From contig NW_003101669.1 of the NCBI RefSeq assembly GCF_000003855.2, positions 1,120,795 to 1,184,794 of the forward strand: a stretch of 64,000 bases of DNA, written 5' to 3'. This DNA comes from Blastomyces gilchristii SLH14081 (taxonomy: Eukaryota > Ascomycota > Eurotiomycetes > Onygenales > Ajellomycetaceae). The notes under the pieces were generated by a model. It worked only from the letters and a program-made list of their open reading frames with translations, had not been told where the DNA came from and did not search any database. Both the position numbers and the translations under genes were made by a program. Below are positions 33,721 to 44,416 of this stretch, piece after piece; the first letter of the stretch is position 1; each line of letters starts with the position of its first letter.

Positions 33721-35639
33721 GGTGAATGTATAATGATAGGTGCTGGGGTAGATGAGTGCTGGGCGCGCCCTGGCAGCTCTTAACCATGACAGAATTAGGA
33801 CCATTTTTAGACAGTAGTCCACTGGACGGACCACTATCTCTGACATGTACCTGGGCCCAGGACCAAGCAACTCAATCAATGGTACCACCAGATATTTCAG
33901 TCCTGGTCCTAGACACGGTCACACGGCCAGTCTAGGACTCACACTTCATGTGTGCAATTCACGCATAACCTCGAAACTCTCACCATAGTTAGCTCGAGGA
34001 GCTTTTAGGCCGATTACCACGAAAGAGAAGAGACAGACGGGGGACAGTGGAGGGCATCCATGACTCCAAACCGTGGGATGGATTGATTGCCTTCCCCGCA
34101 CAGAGTGCTTCCTCTGGGACGTCGTTTAATTGAAATATCTTGCTTAGCTCAAGGATAGAAGCGGGCACAGAGGGGGGGTGCAAACGGGATAGGATGGTAT
34201 GACCTGGAAGCCATACCTATGCACTTCGAGGAGTACTCTATGATTTCCCCGCTGATACAGAGGGAGCTTGATATGGCTGGACATTTATGGGCGGGCGATG
34301 GTATTGACGTTGCTGGAATATGCAACACCACCGTGTGAAGGCACAATTTCGATTGATAGATTCTGCAGAGCAAAGTGAGGAGAAACCAATTTTGATTGAT
34401 GCATTAGCGTCGGCTTTTATTGCAGGCTTCTGTTTGCGTCGCCGGCCGCTGGTGCAGTAGAAGACGTCCCTCAGAGATCGGCAACAATCACATGCTTGGG
34501 CGAATGACCCCCTCGTCTTAACACTCGGGGAAACTTTTTATATTCTTCTCCGCTGAACTGCGTCAATTGCGGTGGTTTGTGGAGTTGTTAGCCGATGTTT
34601 ATCCGATGGTGTCGTTCGGTGTAGAAATACCGAGATGCGGCTGAACCGATGACTCAGCCGTCGCTCGGGATGACTTGCACCGAGATGCATTCTACGCTAG
34701 TCCGGGAACGGCGTGGGGCTCTTCCAGCGCGGAAGATTCATTGGATGGAAAGTTTGTTCTTCACATGGGTTTGTCTGCTCACCGCGTTTATTTGACCAAT
34801 GGGTACGCTGCGTAGCTTGGATTTGGCAATATGAAGCCAATGAGATGCCTCAGAACGGATGGCAGAAAAAGTACGCTACGATTGGATAGGAGTTATTTAT
34901 CTTTCTTGTACGAGTGTTAACTATCTATGTCTATATGTCTATTGGGCGGTGGCTTACTTACTATGCGGATGCGAAAATTTGTTTGGAAAGCTGGTTGCTG
35001 CACGGTGACGGTGGTGAATCATTATTACAATGTGAAAGCGGGTATCAAATCTATTTAATATGGAGATCATGAAACCATTTTCTTCAATGTTATCTTTTTG
35101 GTGACCCCCCTACTCTGCCCTTTAGAACCTTTTCTCTCTCATTTCTCTTTTTATAACTTTACTTTCATTTTACTTTCATTCTTCTTCTTCTTCTTCTTCT
35201 TCTTACAAGGTTGCCGTGGGTTCTTTCTTCTCTTCATATAAAACCATTGCGGACATTTTCATTGGCTTCTATTAAAATTGTCCTGGGAGGTAGGGCATGT
35301 TGTACGCTCCTTTGTGTTTAATAGGCCCTGCATGCAGTCTTTCACCCAACCCACTCAACACCGTTGCTGAGCCCAGAGGGCCCTTTTCTTGTTTTCAATT
35401 CCTCGCTTCTGTTTCGCATCAATAAATAGAAAAATTTTTGTTCTTCTATTTTTTCTTACAGTCGTCTCCTTGGACTTATTAGAGATATTCGTCCACCCAT
35501 TCCTCAACCTCATATCTATCCAGATCCCGCCTGGCCCACTGCGCGACCTCGTATCAAAAGGAACTCGGGCATTTCCGACCTAACGAGCTGGTGATAGCGC
35601 CAGAGTAAGGGTAGAAGACAGTCAGTCCGCCCAATCCAC
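33721..35639. other. Intergenic region and GUT2 promoter
   Basis: A 9-base inverted repeat GTCCTAGAC/GTCTAGGAC lies at 33906-33914 and 33930-33938, and CCTGGGCCCAGG is at 33850-33861. From about 35110 the + strand is pyrimidine-rich with a (CTT)n run at 35178-35205, then ATATAAAACC at about 35237, a plausible TATA about 400 bases before the GUT2 start. No gene recognised. Confidence 0.45.
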
Positions 35640-37754
35640 ATGGCCTCCCGTTTCTCATCACGAGCGGTGCTCAAGCCACTAGCCTATACTTCGATATTCG
35701 TTGCCACGGGAGGTATTGCAATCTACACAGTTACATCGTATACGAGCGGCCTAGGCCGGCCCGGAGCCCAAACCAGATCGCGTTTGCCAAGTGATATACC
35801 CCCGAGATTCCCCCAAATAAAGCCAAGACATGAACAGATATCCGACCTCAGACGAAGTGCGAATGACAAACTTCACCTGGCTCAACGAACAGAGCCAAAT
35901 TCACACCATGGAGGAGAAGGAAAGAAGGAAGATGAGGGTATATACGATCTCCTCATAATTGGAGCAGGCGCTACAGGGGCAGGAATTGCCCTAGATGCCG
36001 CAACGCGCGGGTTGAAAGTAGCCCTCGTCGAGCGAGATGACTTCAGCAGCGGGACGAGCAGCAAAAGCACAAAACTCGTTCATGGTGGTGTTCGATATCT
36101 CGAAAAGGCTATTTTGAACCTGGATTACAATCAATACAAGCTGGTGAAGGAGGCGCTGCACGAGCGGAAATATTTCCTTGATATCGCCCCACATCTCTCA
36201 ACTTGGTTGCCAACTCTGCTGCCGATTCGCACATGGTGGCAGGCTCCGTATCTTTGGGCTGGGACGAAGATGTATGACTTGCTTGCTGGCCACCAAGGAT
36301 CGCCGGAAGGGTCGTATTTTATGACAAAGAATAGAGCCATGGGTGCGTTTCCAACGCTTAATGCGAATGGGATGGTTGGGGCGCTATGTTATTATGATGG
36401 CCAGCATAATGATGCGAGAATGAACGTTTCGCTGGCTATGACCGCGGCGTTGTATGGTGCTACTGTGGTCAATCACATGGAAGTCACTGGGTTGGAGAAG
36501 GATGCCAGTGGAATGCTCTGCGGGGCGCAGGTTCGAGATACACTTTGTGATAATGAGGATGAAAACCGGGTATTTACCGTGCGTGCAAAGGGGATAATTA
36601 ATGCAACTGGGCCATTTTCAGATGCCATTCAACAAATGGATGAGCCGACGAAGAGGAACATAGTGGCACCGAGTAGCGGTATCCATATTGTCCTCCCCGG
36701 ATGGTTTGGACCTCAGAAATTTGGACTAATAGACCCCTCGTCGGACGGGCGGGTGATTTTCCTCTTGCCATGGGGAGGGAATCTGATCGCTGGGACCACG
36801 GATAGCCCCTGCGAAGTAGAGAAATCGCCCATCCCCAGGAGTAAGGATATCGATTGGATATTGAACGAGATTAGAGAGCAGCTCACTCCGGAGATTGACC
36901 TTCGCCGTTCTGATGTATTGTCTGCGTGGTCAGGTATACGGCCTTTGATCTTGGACCCAAACTCGAAGAATACGGAATCTCTTGTGCGAAGTCACCTGGT
37001 CACAGTCTCAAAATCTGGCCTGCTCACCTGTGCTGGTGGAAAATGGACCACGTATCGGGAGATGGCTGAGGATGCGGTCAACAAGGCCATCATGGAATTC
37101 CACCTGAAGCCACAGGGACACCGGCAGCACCCTAATATCAGTGGCACTGGTGCTGACGAGATGGCACCACTCCTTGACGGATCCTGCCAAACGCATGCTC
37201 TGCCAGTCATCGGAGCCCACGGATATCACAAAACTTTATATATCGATCTTATCAAAAGATTCAACCTCGACGCTGAAGTCGCGCTGCATCTGGCACATGC
37301 ATACGGCGACCGCGCCTGGGAAGTTGCCTCCATATCCGCATCTTCTGCCTCGTCCTCAACCCCAGGCAATACTACCGCCTCCACACTTTCACCCACCTCT
37401 CACGAACGCCTTTCACCCTCCTACCCCTACCTCAAAGCCGAAATCAAGTACGCAATCAAGAACGAATACGCCATGACCGCTGCAGACTTTCTTGCACGGC
37501 GTACCCGCCTAGCCTTTTTGGACACCAATGCGGCTCTGCAAGCCCTGCCAGGTGTAATAGACCTCATGGGCAATGAGCTGAAATGGAGCCGCGCAAGGCG
37601 AGAGCGCGAGTGGACCGAAACAGTCCACTTTCTCGCATCTATGGGCTTACCGGCAGATATGATGAGTGTCACGAGAGAACAGGTTATGGCCGGGAAAGTG
37701 GCTGCGAAGATAGGGGAGGATTCTGTGGTGGGCGAGTGGGCGAAGCGTGAGTAG
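35640..37754 (+). CDS. GUT2: Mitochondrial FAD-dependent glycerol-3-phosphate dehydrogenase
   Basis: Oxidises glycerol-3-phosphate to dihydroxyacetone phosphate and passes electrons to ubiquinone at the outer face of the inner mitochondrial membrane. One uninterrupted exon, 704 aa. A basic N-terminal presequence (MASRFSSRAVLKPLAYTS) leads into a membrane anchor at about 16-33. The FAD-binding GAGATG is at 108-113, followed by VERDDFSSGTSSKSTKLVHG and GGVRYLEKA. Also seen are LLPWGGNLIAGTTDSP and TCAGGKWTTYREMAEDAV, both conserved in the family. A Ser/Thr/Pro-rich insertion of about 40 residues lies near residues 565-600. Lack of introns contrasts with neighbours. Confidence 0.95.
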   Translation: MASRFSSRAVLKPLAYTSIFVATGGIAIYTVTSYTSGLGRPGAQTRSRLPSDIPPRFPQIKPRHEQISDLRRSANDKLHLAQRTEPNSHHGGEGKKEDEGIYDLLIIGAGATGAGIALDAATRGLKVALVERDDFSSGTSSKSTKLVHGGVRYLEKAILNLDYNQYKLVKEALHERKYFLDIAPHLSTWLPTLLPIRTWWQAPYLWAGTKMYDLLAGHQGSPEGSYFMTKNRAMGAFPTLNANGMVGALCYYDGQHNDARMNVSLAMTAALYGATVVNHMEVTGLEKDASGMLCGAQVRDTLCDNEDENRVFTVRAKGIINATGPFSDAIQQMDEPTKRNIVAPSSGIHIVLPGWFGPQKFGLIDPSSDGRVIFLLPWGGNLIAGTTDSPCEVEKSPIPRSKDIDWILNEIREQLTPEIDLRRSDVLSAWSGIRPLILDPNSKNTESLVRSHLVTVSKSGLLTCAGGKWTTYREMAEDAVNKAIMEFHLKPQGHRQHPNISGTGADEMAPLLDGSCQTHALPVIGAHGYHKTLYIDLIKRFNLDAEVALHLAHAYGDRAWEVASISASSASSSTPGNTTASTLSPTSHERLSPSYPYLKAEIKYAIKNEYAMTAADFLARRTRLAFLDTNAALQALPGVIDLMGNELKWSRARREREWTETVHFLASMGLPADMMSVTREQVMAGKVAAKIGEDSVVGEWAKRE

Positions 37755-38631
37755 AACAGAAATCTCCTTTTCCTTTTTATTCCTTTGTGGTGATGGATTG
37801 AGCACCTTCTTTCTCTCTCTTCGGTTGCTGATTATTAGGGTGCATTGGACAGAACCGCAAAAACCATCACCCACAGCTGATGGCTCAATCAAGATTAGCC
37901 TGAGCCAATAAGTTAAAAAAAAGGGGGCCAAAAGAAAAGACAAGAAAAAGGAGAGAAGAGGGAAACAATGATATGACCGATTATAGAATTCATCTCCTCT
38001 AAACAGGCAATTGTTTTTGATATTTGAAATATTCATCATTGAGTGCATAGCGTTTTTGGTTTTAAGCCATATTTCTAATAGCGAATAATACATAGAGGGA
38101 AGGGAAAGGGACGAGATAAATCAATAATACAATGGATTCTTCATCAGAATAGACAGGCTTCAATCCGGAAAGCTCTATGTGGTGAGACAATATACGTTAT
38201 TTTTCTTCTTTGGCAAAGAAGGGCATATATTCCGTTGGGAATCTTAGAAGCACGACGGCAAATATGACTCGTGGATTGAATATGATTGTGATATAGGAAA
38301 AGGAAAAAGGAAAAGAAAGAATAAAAGAAACATACCAGTGGGTTTTCGCGATGAAAGCAAGACAAAAACAAATTTACCATAACATTCACCGTCCATCCCC
38401 AATATATGTACTCCACACCAAAAATTAACTCCGAGAAGCAATACACTCACTGCTCCTTGCGCAGGAGGACTTCAGTAATGGACCCCATAGGCATATACAC
38501 ATCATCAAAAATGACATTCAAAAATGCCAAGGGGAAGCTAGGTCCGAAACACAATCTCTATTCCGGAGGGGTAGTCGTAGCGGAATAATGAAACAAGAAA
38601 AAAGAAGGGACTGGACTGGAGTACGAAATTC
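37755..38631. other. Convergent intergenic region
   Basis: 3' flanks of GUT2 and the minus-strand acidic protein, with purine-rich stretches near 37915-37970 and 38297-38330. No gene recognised. Confidence 0.5.
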
Positions 38632-40634
38632 CTACTGTCCAGTCATCTCGAAATCCTTTTTCTCATCAGAGGAGCCTCTACGTTCATCATTTTCGCGAAC
38701 CGAAGCATCCTGCTCTGAAGCAACAATAGCACCACTCCGACCAGCCTCCGTCGTCGGAGAGAAGTGATTGTGATTGCGAGCAGTCGCGTTTTTGCTGGGG
38801 TTATCTAAACTTGCTTCTAGACTACCAAGCAAATCAACCTCACCGTTCTCGAACCGGACGGTGGCGCTGTGTGGCTCAGGAGGTGTTGATGTTGTTGAGG
38901 ATGGATTTTCTTGTGGGTGGAAAGGTTGAGTGGCAGCATCAGGATGAACGCCGTCAATTGGGCTACGAGACTTTTCTTGTGGGGTTGAGTTGCCATTTTG
39001 GTTGTCTGCGGGTGCTTTTGCCCCGTTATTTGCGGATTGTGAATGCTGGGGTTGGGTGTCACTGAAGGAGATGTCCTTGGTTGGTTCAGAGAATTCGGCA
39101 ACTGTTTGGACGGGGAATGGAGAAGGCATTTTTATGGTGACAGGGGGTTGGGGTTGTGATTGGGGTGGTGGAGGGATCTCCTCGTCAGAGGGTTCTGTGG
39201 GACGAATTGTGGTGGCAGAGGTCGTATGTGGGATACCTGGTGAGTTGGACTTGTCTCTTGCTGAAATTGCGGCATCTTTGTGTTGCTCCTGGTTCGGGAG
39301 TAAAGACTGTTCGTGTATATGTAGATTGGATTCCTCCGTTTCAGGAACTGTTTGCGCATCTCCTGCAGCTTCTTGTTCAGATTTACTGAGAGCCCCAGGA
39401 GACTTTGATTCGGCCGCCGACTCTTCTCCCTCGTCACTCTCTTCTCCCTCATTTTCTTCGTCCTCATCTTCATCCTCATCCTGTAATCCTGGCGTAGTAG
39501 TGGAGCTGCCATCTCGCGCTGTACCCGACATCGCCACGTCCCAAGTAGTTTCGGTTCCGACGGGAGTGGTTACCGCAATCTCACCTTCGCCAGGCGCGAA
39601 CATCACCTTCTTCCGTCTACCTTTTCCAATACCTTTTGCCTTCCTTTTGGGAGGGGAGTGCTTCCTCTTTATTGGAGCAACTATGGTTGAATCGGTCTCA
39701 GCGACAACCACCCCTTGGGTATCTACCACTCCAAAACCTTCGACAACCGTTCCTGGAGCCGGCGATGCTTCAACAACAGTCCCATCGCTATTCTCAGGAA
39801 CAGCTTCAGTATTTTCTGTAATCTCTCCTTCTACTTTATGACCTTCAGGTACCCAGGCTTCATATATCGAAACATTTCCCGTCGTAGGATCGACCTTCTT
39901 GAATTTGGTTTTCCTCATTGGCGGCTTAGGTTCGGGTTGCACTTCTGCCGTGTCGTTTATTGCGGTTGATCCATACAGTGACGACAATCCAGCCCTTCTC
40001 TTCGCGAGAAATTCTGCCTCAGGGGGCTCAATATGTCGCGGTACCAATGTCCACTTTCCAGCTGTAAAGGTGCGTTCAAACGGAGGGGCCGCAACAGGTT
40101 CATCAGCGTCTTTGATCTCCTTATCGTCGTCCTCGACCTCAGTAGGCGCGGGTCGAATATACTTGCATCCGGCTCTGGAAGCGCGTAGTAATGCTCGACT
40201 CATTGGGGTTAAAAGGTGGCTGTCTCTGGGCATCGGTAATTCGGGTATGGCTTGCGATCCTCCCAGCCTCGTGTCTGGTTGCTCAACTTTCGGATTCTGG
40301 TAAACCACCACTGGCTGTCGGACCCAGCGCCGGACCGGAAAACCTTCAAAGACATCGTGATCAACCTGTCCCGTTCTCGTCCTATTGGGGACGTTTTCTG
40401 TAAGTGCTTGAGACCGACGAGAGGATCGGAACTGTGAGGAACATTTGTTAGTAAGGTATACGCAAAAGTGAGCCATGTGTTGAACATAACAGATAACACA
40501 GCTTTCATCCGCGCATCAATTACATTAACACGCCGAGTTACTCCCAGGTACGACAGCTAGAAGACTCATGATGTGGTATTTATCCAACACGTTATTGAGG
40601 AGGAAATGAATTGGAGACACCATACCGGAGCCAT
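38632..40634 (-). CDS. Acidic, disordered probable nuclear protein, unidentified
   Basis: Exons complement(join(38632..40431, 40626..40634)) give 602 aa. The first coding exon is only nine bases (Met-Ala-Pro): a GTATGG donor at 40625 and a TACTAAC branch with CACAG acceptor at 40432 define a 194-base intron, phase 0. The N-terminal 200 residues look conserved (GFPVRRWVRQPVVVYQNPKV, LTPMSRALLRASRAGCKYIR, TFTAGKWTLVPRHIEPPEAE, RRAGLSSLYG). A basic patch KRKHSPPKRKAKGIGKGRRK resembles a nuclear-localisation signal and is followed by an Asp/Glu-rich tract (about 318-345). The C-terminal half is Gln/Pro/Ser-rich and disordered. I do not recognise the family. Confidence 0.8.
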
Positions 40635-41265
40635 CGATCAACAGTAGAGGTTGGCGCAGCCAAACTTTACTCCAGGGATTAAAAGTGCGTACGTCGAGGG
40701 TCGGAGTGATCATACGGTTATTCCTCCTGTCTGGGGTCGATCGATTGCCTTTATATATTAGGTCTGGCGCATCTATCGCCGCTGCGAGTTCCTTAATGTA
40801 CATAAGATCACGTGACTATAACGGTGGTAGCATTTCATGTGGCAAATAGGGGCTGCGGGATGAAGACGATACGAAGACATTGCTCAAGTACATGAACGGG
40901 TGTGGTATTTGATGTGTATAAACAGATACTAATGTAATTTTGTTTAGCTGCGTGTAGTCTGCGGAAATGCACTGCCGGTATCACAAATATCAGAGCTGGG
41001 ATGGCCGCGAAAAGGTCGAAATCGCCTATGAGAAAAAACCGTGAAAGATCATGAAAAAAAAGTTTAAAAAAAAGTTCTATATATATACACAGGGCCAGTT
41101 CGACTCCGCTGGTAGTAAAAAAACATAACTCTCCATTCTACCGCGTAATAACCCCGAGGTCAAGGAGTCTCATCGTATCCCAAACCCAAGTTCGTCGCTC
41201 AATCCCAACTGGAGAGTGACCGTTTAGCATCAGAACCGGATTAACGTTAGGAAGGGCCTATATGC
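40635..41265. other. Promoter region of the acidic protein gene
   Basis: TCACGTGA at about 40806-40813, roughly 175 bases upstream of the minus-strand start, is a perfect E-box/CBF1-type palindrome. No gene recognised to the end of ISD11. Confidence 0.5.
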
Positions 41266-41912
41266 TTACCCTGTATCCTTCTGGCGCACGATGCCGCCCG
41301 CATTTCCGGATTCTTTCCCCTACAAAGCCGAGGATTTAGCAAATGCTCGGTCCTCTTTCTATTCAAAACCTGGGATATAGGATTATAGTAAACGTACCGT
41401 AGGTTCGCCCTCGACAACCAATTTATCTAGTTGATAGAATTGGCTTATGATGGATTGTCTCTGTGGCGGTAGGCAGAGTCGTTAGCACAGTACTGGTGTA
41501 ATTTATGGAGCAACCAATATTCCGGTAGGGTTGGGAATAGGATGCGTAGGGGCGGGAGAGCCAACCTTCATCATGCGTAAATCCTGTAGTCCTTTTTGCA
41601 TCAATTCCTGTATTTTCCGTTCCTCTGTCACATGCTGGTGTTCCCGAAATGCATCTATCGTTCTTCTCCGCGCATACTCTCGGAAATTATATGCGGCGAA
41701 TTGACGTGATTGACGGAGGAGCGACCGGAACTAGTGATATGTAAGGGTTAGCACAAACGTTGGGAATATATGAGGAGGGTTAATCCGGAATGTGTCATAG
41801 AATTCGGAAGGAAAAGATGAGATGAACCATGCAACACGAGGCAAAGGAAAACTGAGCACCGTACCAAAGAACGAGCCTGGAAGGCGGAGTTCGTCTGAGT
41901 GACAACGGACAT
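41266..41912 (-). CDS. ISD11: ISD11 / LYRM4, cysteine desulfurase accessory protein
   Basis: An LYR-family mitochondrial matrix protein that stabilises the cysteine desulfurase Nfs1 in iron-sulfur cluster assembly. Four small exons: complement(join(41266..41319, 41398..41460, 41566..41730, 41865..41912)), 109 aa, all junctions phase 0. The second exon reads [20 protein letters not shown] followed by TIDAFREH; the third starts [18 protein letters not shown]. These match the yeast Isd11 pattern (NNYNFREYF, RQSVISQMYTFDRLVVE). The usual LYR tripeptide appears as LFR at the exon 1-2 junction. The last exon adds a Gly-rich tail not needed for the core fold. Donors GTACGG, GTTGGC and GTACGT are used. 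It is too fragmented to show as one long reading frame. Confidence 0.88.
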
Positions 41913-42542
41913 AATAGCAGGAGTTATAGGCCGATGTTATCTCAGCAATTCCTCTGTCGCTTTTTCTCTCGCCTCGGGCAGTGAAAATAATATTTCCTCT
42001 CAAGTGCCTAGCCGAACGTGGGATATTGGGCGTGCTGAAGCCTGAGGATGCTATTTCTACAGGATATCGGTAGTAGCAGCAGTTAACAACGATGGCGCAT
42101 GAGGATATGGATCTAGCTCAGACTAATATCCGCGGGATTTGAAGAGAGCGGAGATGCGTTTTGAGTCTTCCACCTGGCGTAGCTTTAGCGTAAGGCCGAT
42201 TAAATAATAATGATACGGCAACAAGGTAGAAGAGATAAATGCAACTAACTGAGTTAAAAGTGAAATCAAGTGAAGCCTGTAGAGTAACAAAGCAGAGTTG
42301 TCCCCTCTTTGTGTTGGCAAACACCGATGCCCGGGGCGGCGACCTTGGGGAGTTCTCAAAAATGCTCCACATGACGCTAGCCCAAACCATTTTTTTCGGT
42401 TTCTCGAACGTTAACCCCGACGTCCGTTTTCTCGGAGCTAGCAACATGACCTTTTCCACACGGTTAACGATACTCTTATAGTTTATCAAGCACATCTTAT
42501 GCCTGAACGCGCTCACTTCGATTCTGTTCCATGACTTAGAAC
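41913..42542. other. Divergent promoter region, ISD11 / VMA22
   Basis: About 630 bases between two starts. No gene seen. Confidence 0.5.
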
Positions 42543-43493
42543 ATGATGAGGCAATTGCCCACGCCACCCGCCAGTCCAGCGGTAGGGGCGGGTTCAACCA
42601 GCCTGCCTTCAACAACAGATAAGTCCAGCGCGGAGCTTTCACGAGAGCTAGATAGTGTTTTGGAACACTATCTTGTTTTGTTGGATCAGCAACAGCGGCT
42701 GCAGGAGGAGATTGGTCGAGAATTTTCCTCTGTATGGTTTCCCGCCATCTCTGTGGGATCTATATTCATTTTGTATCCCCAAATCGGAAACCAAAATGCT
42801 AACGAATTAATAGGGCTTTTTCTCGCTTGCGCGCGCGAATAACTCCTGCCCACCAGGACGTCGGTATGGTGAAGACTACTATGATGAGAGGATGAAGCCA
42901 ATAAAGAAACTGTATGCCTTTCCAGTGTAACTAACTATCTTATCCTGCGGGCGTCATTTGGTTCGAAAACGAGTATTATAGGCACGGGCAGCAAGCACAG
43001 GCTAACCCGAACATATTCCGCCGATAGGTCAATTACACCCGCTTCAGAGATGCCTGCTCAAGACAAACATACCACGTTAATCTTGAACCAAAAGAGAAAT
43101 ATTCCGTTATTCACCCTCGAAAACGTTTCGCTCTCATCTTTTAACTCAAGAGAAACGAAGGAGGGCACTGAAAACAAGAGCGACGAGATCGGTCCCAACT
43201 CATCTTCACCGTCCCGAAATTCTGATCCAAATGAGCCGGATCGTTGCACGGGATCCGAAAAGTCGAGTACTAATCGGCAATCCTCCAACCCACTTAACTG
43301 GTTTGGGATACTTGTTCCCCCAGCTTTACGAACCGCCCAACAATCGTTTTGTACAGCTGTTGAAGGCCCAATCACTACATTGGCTGGTGTGATTACTGAG
43401 ATGCGCGAGGTTGAGAGAGAAGTGGAGGCTTTGAGAGGGATGCTGGTCGCCGCAACAATTGGCAACGATGGAAGCGAAAGTGGCAAACAATAG
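42543..43493 (+). CDS. VMA22: Vacuolar ATPase assembly factor VMA22 (CCDC115-like)
   Basis: An ER factor for assembly of the V0 sector of the vacuolar proton pump. Exons: join(42543..42731, 42814..42911, 43028..43493), 250 aa. The N-terminal coiled coil (LSRELDSVLEHYLVLLDQQQ) runs into GFFSLARANNSCPPGRRYGE and DYYDERMKP, the most conserved block of the fungal family. After a disordered, charged middle, the C-terminus has NWFGILVPPALRTAQQSF and a second helix pair. This helix-loop-helix layout and length fit Vma22; sequence conservation in the family is low, so the call rests on the two blocks. Two Met codons open the frame (42543 and 42546). Confidence 0.82.
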
Positions 43494-44416
43494 CGATAAA
43501 GACAAGGCACTTTTTTGCTAGAAACTTTTGCTAAAAATTTACCTTTGTATCTACATAATACTCCGGAGACATCTTTATATCTCACCTAGATGGGGTTCAA
43601 TGAATGCAATGTTGATATGGAGGTATAATTGATGCTCTGGTCGGCTTAAGAACTCTGGGATTGTACCGTATTAAGGTTGAAAAACTGATGCCTAAACTTA
43701 TAGTGAGCGAAATACAGGACTTTTTGTGTGCTCAGATAGCTACCGGCTAAACCTTTACGAATTACGAACATTTTCAAAATGGACACTTTCTTCGGGTAAC
43801 AAAGATTCAGTCGATAATTTAATAAATTTAGGTTTGCTCAAAACGAATTAGATTAATATCATAAGCATCATACAGATCTAGACTAGGACTATTTAGGGGG
43901 GGGAGTAAGCTCCCCTTTTGGCGGACAACTTCATTCCGAAAGAATGTAATGGTACAGATATAGAATGAAGGACAATATGAATTGTTGCCCTTTTCTGAAG
44001 TACAATAGGCAAGGCAACAACTCGGACGTTTCAGTAAAGAACGGCGGAACACTATTCTTGGGAACACTATTCTTGCTTCACTCACCATTTCTCAGGCATA
44101 CTGACTAACAGATCCACTTCAGTCATGTCAACTCCGTATCCATTGTAAATCTATCTCAATGTTTAGAGATCTGAGATACTCCAACGCATGTCCGTGAGAC
44201 CAGCGGCTTCATCAGTGGCTTATTGCGTGCCAGCTCTTCATAGTTCTCTCCTTTCACCCAGTTAGGATTACCAAATGAGGTATGCCAGGTGTTTCTCAGT
44301 GGTGTCCTCAGTGATGCGCGAGAGTTTCTTGTTCATCATGAATCTGGCGAAAATAGGTTTGTGTACAGCATCCCTATACTTTACCATCGGGAATATCACG
44401 CCGTACGGACCACCGT
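43494..44416. other. No gene seen
   Basis: Includes a direct repeat GGAACACTATTCTT (44047 and 44061). Short frames only. Confidence 0.4.

Noticed and set aside
24597..37754. Reading the regulator as a known glycerol or gluconeogenesis activator such as the AcuK/AcuM type
   Set aside because: Only the zinc cluster and general regulatory domain are recognisable; I see no feature specific to those proteins, so no name was given.
38990..39841. 283-residue open frame on the + strand
   Set aside because: Antisense to the 602-aa minus-strand gene; its composition (Ser/Ala/Val repeats) is what the reverse strand of an acidic, Pro-rich frame gives.
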